DNA of 64,000 bases, taken from the NCBI GenBank assembly GCA_905183005.1, contig CAJJDO010000145.1, forward strand, positions 1 to 64,000. The letters run 5' to 3'. The translations under genes and the position numbers were made by a program. Positions 62,201 through 64,000 of this stretch are shown piece by piece (within the stretch, counting starts at the first letter, position 1; each line of letters opens with the position of its first letter). Source of the stretch: Paramecium pentaurelia. Its lineage: Eukaryota > Ciliophora > Oligohymenophorea > Peniculida > Parameciidae. Below the pieces are notes generated by a model, which saw nothing but the letters and a program-made list of their open reading frames with translations, searched no databases and was not told the DNA's origin.

Positions 62201-64000
62201 AATCATTATAAATTAAAATTGGAAGATCAATTATTTATTATGAGTGAATAGGATAAGTTCTTTATTGATATGACAATTACATTAACATATGGAATTATAA
62301 ATGGAAAAGTTTCAAAAGTATTGTTATTTATTTATATTATATTTTAAATAGTACTATGTCATTGAGTTTAATAAAGTTTAATAAATTGATATTACCGAAA
62401 ATAATGAATCTAATTAAACCAATAGTTTGAAAAGTAGTGTTAAGTAATCTTAATATACACAAAGAACTAATACATTATATGACATCTAAGACAATGAGAA
62501 AAGAAGTAGTGAAGGATCTATAAAATTATAGAAATATTCATTTCCATAAATTAATGAATAATGTATTACAGTTTCATAAAATTAAATGTAAGGATTAAAA
62601 TAAGAATAATCTGATGATAAAATTAACATTTAAAAAAAATAAGAAAGAAAATCTAAATTTTTTAATTTTAAAGGAGTTGCAAGAAAATCTGATTCTAATG
62701 AATAATTTAATAATGATCATAATTCTGGATCTTCTAATCATATAGCATCTGCAACATCATAAAAATAATAATTAGATGTTTAAAAGTTTCTTTCAAAAGG
62801 TATGTAATATTAAGAATTCTCTAATTCTGATTATGAAAAAATCATATTTGTAATACATTTAATAAATGCATTAATTCTAGGAATCATATTAGTATTTTTG
62901 TTACTTTATTAATTGAAATTTAAAACTTAAGCAGAATCAATAATTCCTACTATTTAAATTTTATAAGCATTTATAACAACTGATTACACAGATAATATTT
63001 AATTATCCTTAATGTATAATAAATAAAAAGAAATAAGTTAATAAGATTAATATTATCAACATTTATAAAGATTATTAATAAAAGATGCTAAAAATTATTT
63101 AGTTTATTAAAAGAATTATTTTTTAAATTAATAAATCTAAAATGTATTTAGTGACACTTAAGTAAAACATGAAAATGAACAGGATACAAGTGCTTGGAAT
63201 GCAGCTTTTTATATTCTATATAATCAACTTGATTTTATATAAGATCAGAATTAAAATCAAACAGATTAATTACCTACATATGTAAATCTATTATTAGACT
63301 TTCCTTATCACAAAACTGCTTATGAAAATATTAATAAAGAATTTAGTGAATTTGTTTAATTGTCTATTGATAATTTTTCAAATTCTTAAAAAGCACTTAT
63401 AATTATATTAATAGTCTTAAGTATTATTATTTCATTTATCTCTTTAATTGTGTATCATAATTATTTTAAATATATGAAAAAGATAACTAGATGTAGTGAA
63501 TAAGTTTAATTTGATGCATTAGAATCAGAAATTAATATCTGTGCAACAATCTTAACTAATAAATAAGTATATATATATATATTATAATTTAGAAATTATG
63601 TCTTTATGATTATAGAATGGACTTTACTGCAAATTTTGATTTTCGATAACATCAAGAAGGTCAAACTCATTTTTCTAGTTATAAAGTGATTAATAGTTCA
63701 TAAAATAATACAAAACGATCTCTTAATTTTACAGATGAGATTTCACTTAAAAGAGCTTTAAGTTTTTTATATCCTTTATTTTGTTTATCTATTACATTAA
63801 TCTATTTAGGATTAACATATTTGGATACAGAGAATGTTATGTCAGGTTTATAAAAAGATATTACTTTATATAACCAAGGCATATTATTTTAAGAATAGTT
63901 TTCTTTATTATGTATTAGTAGTATTTTGTAAGAGAATAGAGAGTATTTAATCTAAAAAAAATATATCTCTGAATCATAATTGTAATAATATTATGAATAT
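59243..64000 (+). CDS. Large multi-TM PAS-domain protein, 3' end outside window
   Basis: ATG at 59243 or, in the same frame, 59297 (MKFIKKCLKYQRLQLQYLIG). N-terminal third has several membrane segments, for example LIFLASLFLMLLINVVALRL, HIMFLPQIYWVAIIFYR and LLFLILETLSLYM. Soluble helical sequence follows (YKYFLQFLRLYELLCINQ), then a PAS-like region near 61550-61960: NSFKFFGFESKDDFLRQRV, VHELVPPLISSVHNTIIELF, ERYLIAEKTNQEIVFVEMFI. A polar linker precedes further membrane segments (IIFVIHLINALILGIILVF and KALIIILIVLSIIISFISLI) bracketing about 160 polar residues. Introns: 59733-59758, 61486-61510, 62318-62351 and one near 63567. The frame is open at the right edge. This build recurs in ciliate PAS-domain membrane proteins; ligand and output unknown. 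Confidence 0.82.

Overview
The window is ciliate nuclear DNA, almost certainly the macronuclear genome of a Paramecium. Conserved proteins read through only if TAA and TAG mean glutamine and TGA is the sole stop (ciliate code, table 6). Reading frames are joined by introns of only about 20-37 nt, nearly all GT...AG and mostly GTA...TAG. The DNA is extremely AT-rich and gene-dense, with spacers of a few to a few hundred bases. Standard-code ORFs are therefore almost all fragments; the models here were built by hand with code 6 and tiny introns, so exon edges are approximate where not stated.

Layout. 1-16 kb: an incomplete large helical protein (-), a broken TPR gene (-), an IFT46 copy with frameshifts (-), a secreted coiled-coil protein (-), a B-box zinc-finger protein (-), small unknown genes on both strands, and an LRRC49-like LRR protein (-). 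16-25 kb: an unknown gene, PCNA, a Ser-rich small ORF, mitochondrial ribosomal protein uS17, coiled-coil proteins, a malectin-domain membrane protein and an EF-hand coiled-coil protein. 26-34 kb: four plus-strand genes in a row: a calcium-dependent protein kinase, a dual-specificity phosphatase, a p25-alpha (TPPP) domain protein and an LRR-ankyrin protein. 34-41 kb: poly(A)-binding protein (-), an ML-domain lipid-binding protein (+), a frameshifted LC8-type dynein light chain (-) and small ORFs. 41-50.4 kb: one long EF-hand/HELP/WD40 EML-type microtubule protein (-), interrupted by a 573-n gap and a single n, each flanked by a duplicated contig end. 50.4-58.1 kb: a C2H2/RING protein, a two-TM protein, a CnoX/YbbN-like thioredoxin-TPR protein, a MiaA-like tRNA prenyltransferase, a CAMK-type kinase and a tight minus-strand trio including a small Tim chaperone. 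59.2-64 kb: a large multi-TM PAS-domain protein running off the right edge.

Several genes serve cilia and microtubules (IFT46, LRRC49, LC8, EML, p25-alpha), others Ca2+ signalling (CDPK, EF-hand protein) or organelle upkeep (uS17m, CnoX, small Tim, MiaA). I see no operon-like system, CRISPR, integrated virus or recognisable transposon, and no rRNA or tRNA gene. The main unusual points are the frameshifted gene copies, the duplicated contig ends in the EML gene, very tight gene spacing, and several divergent or oddly built proteins.
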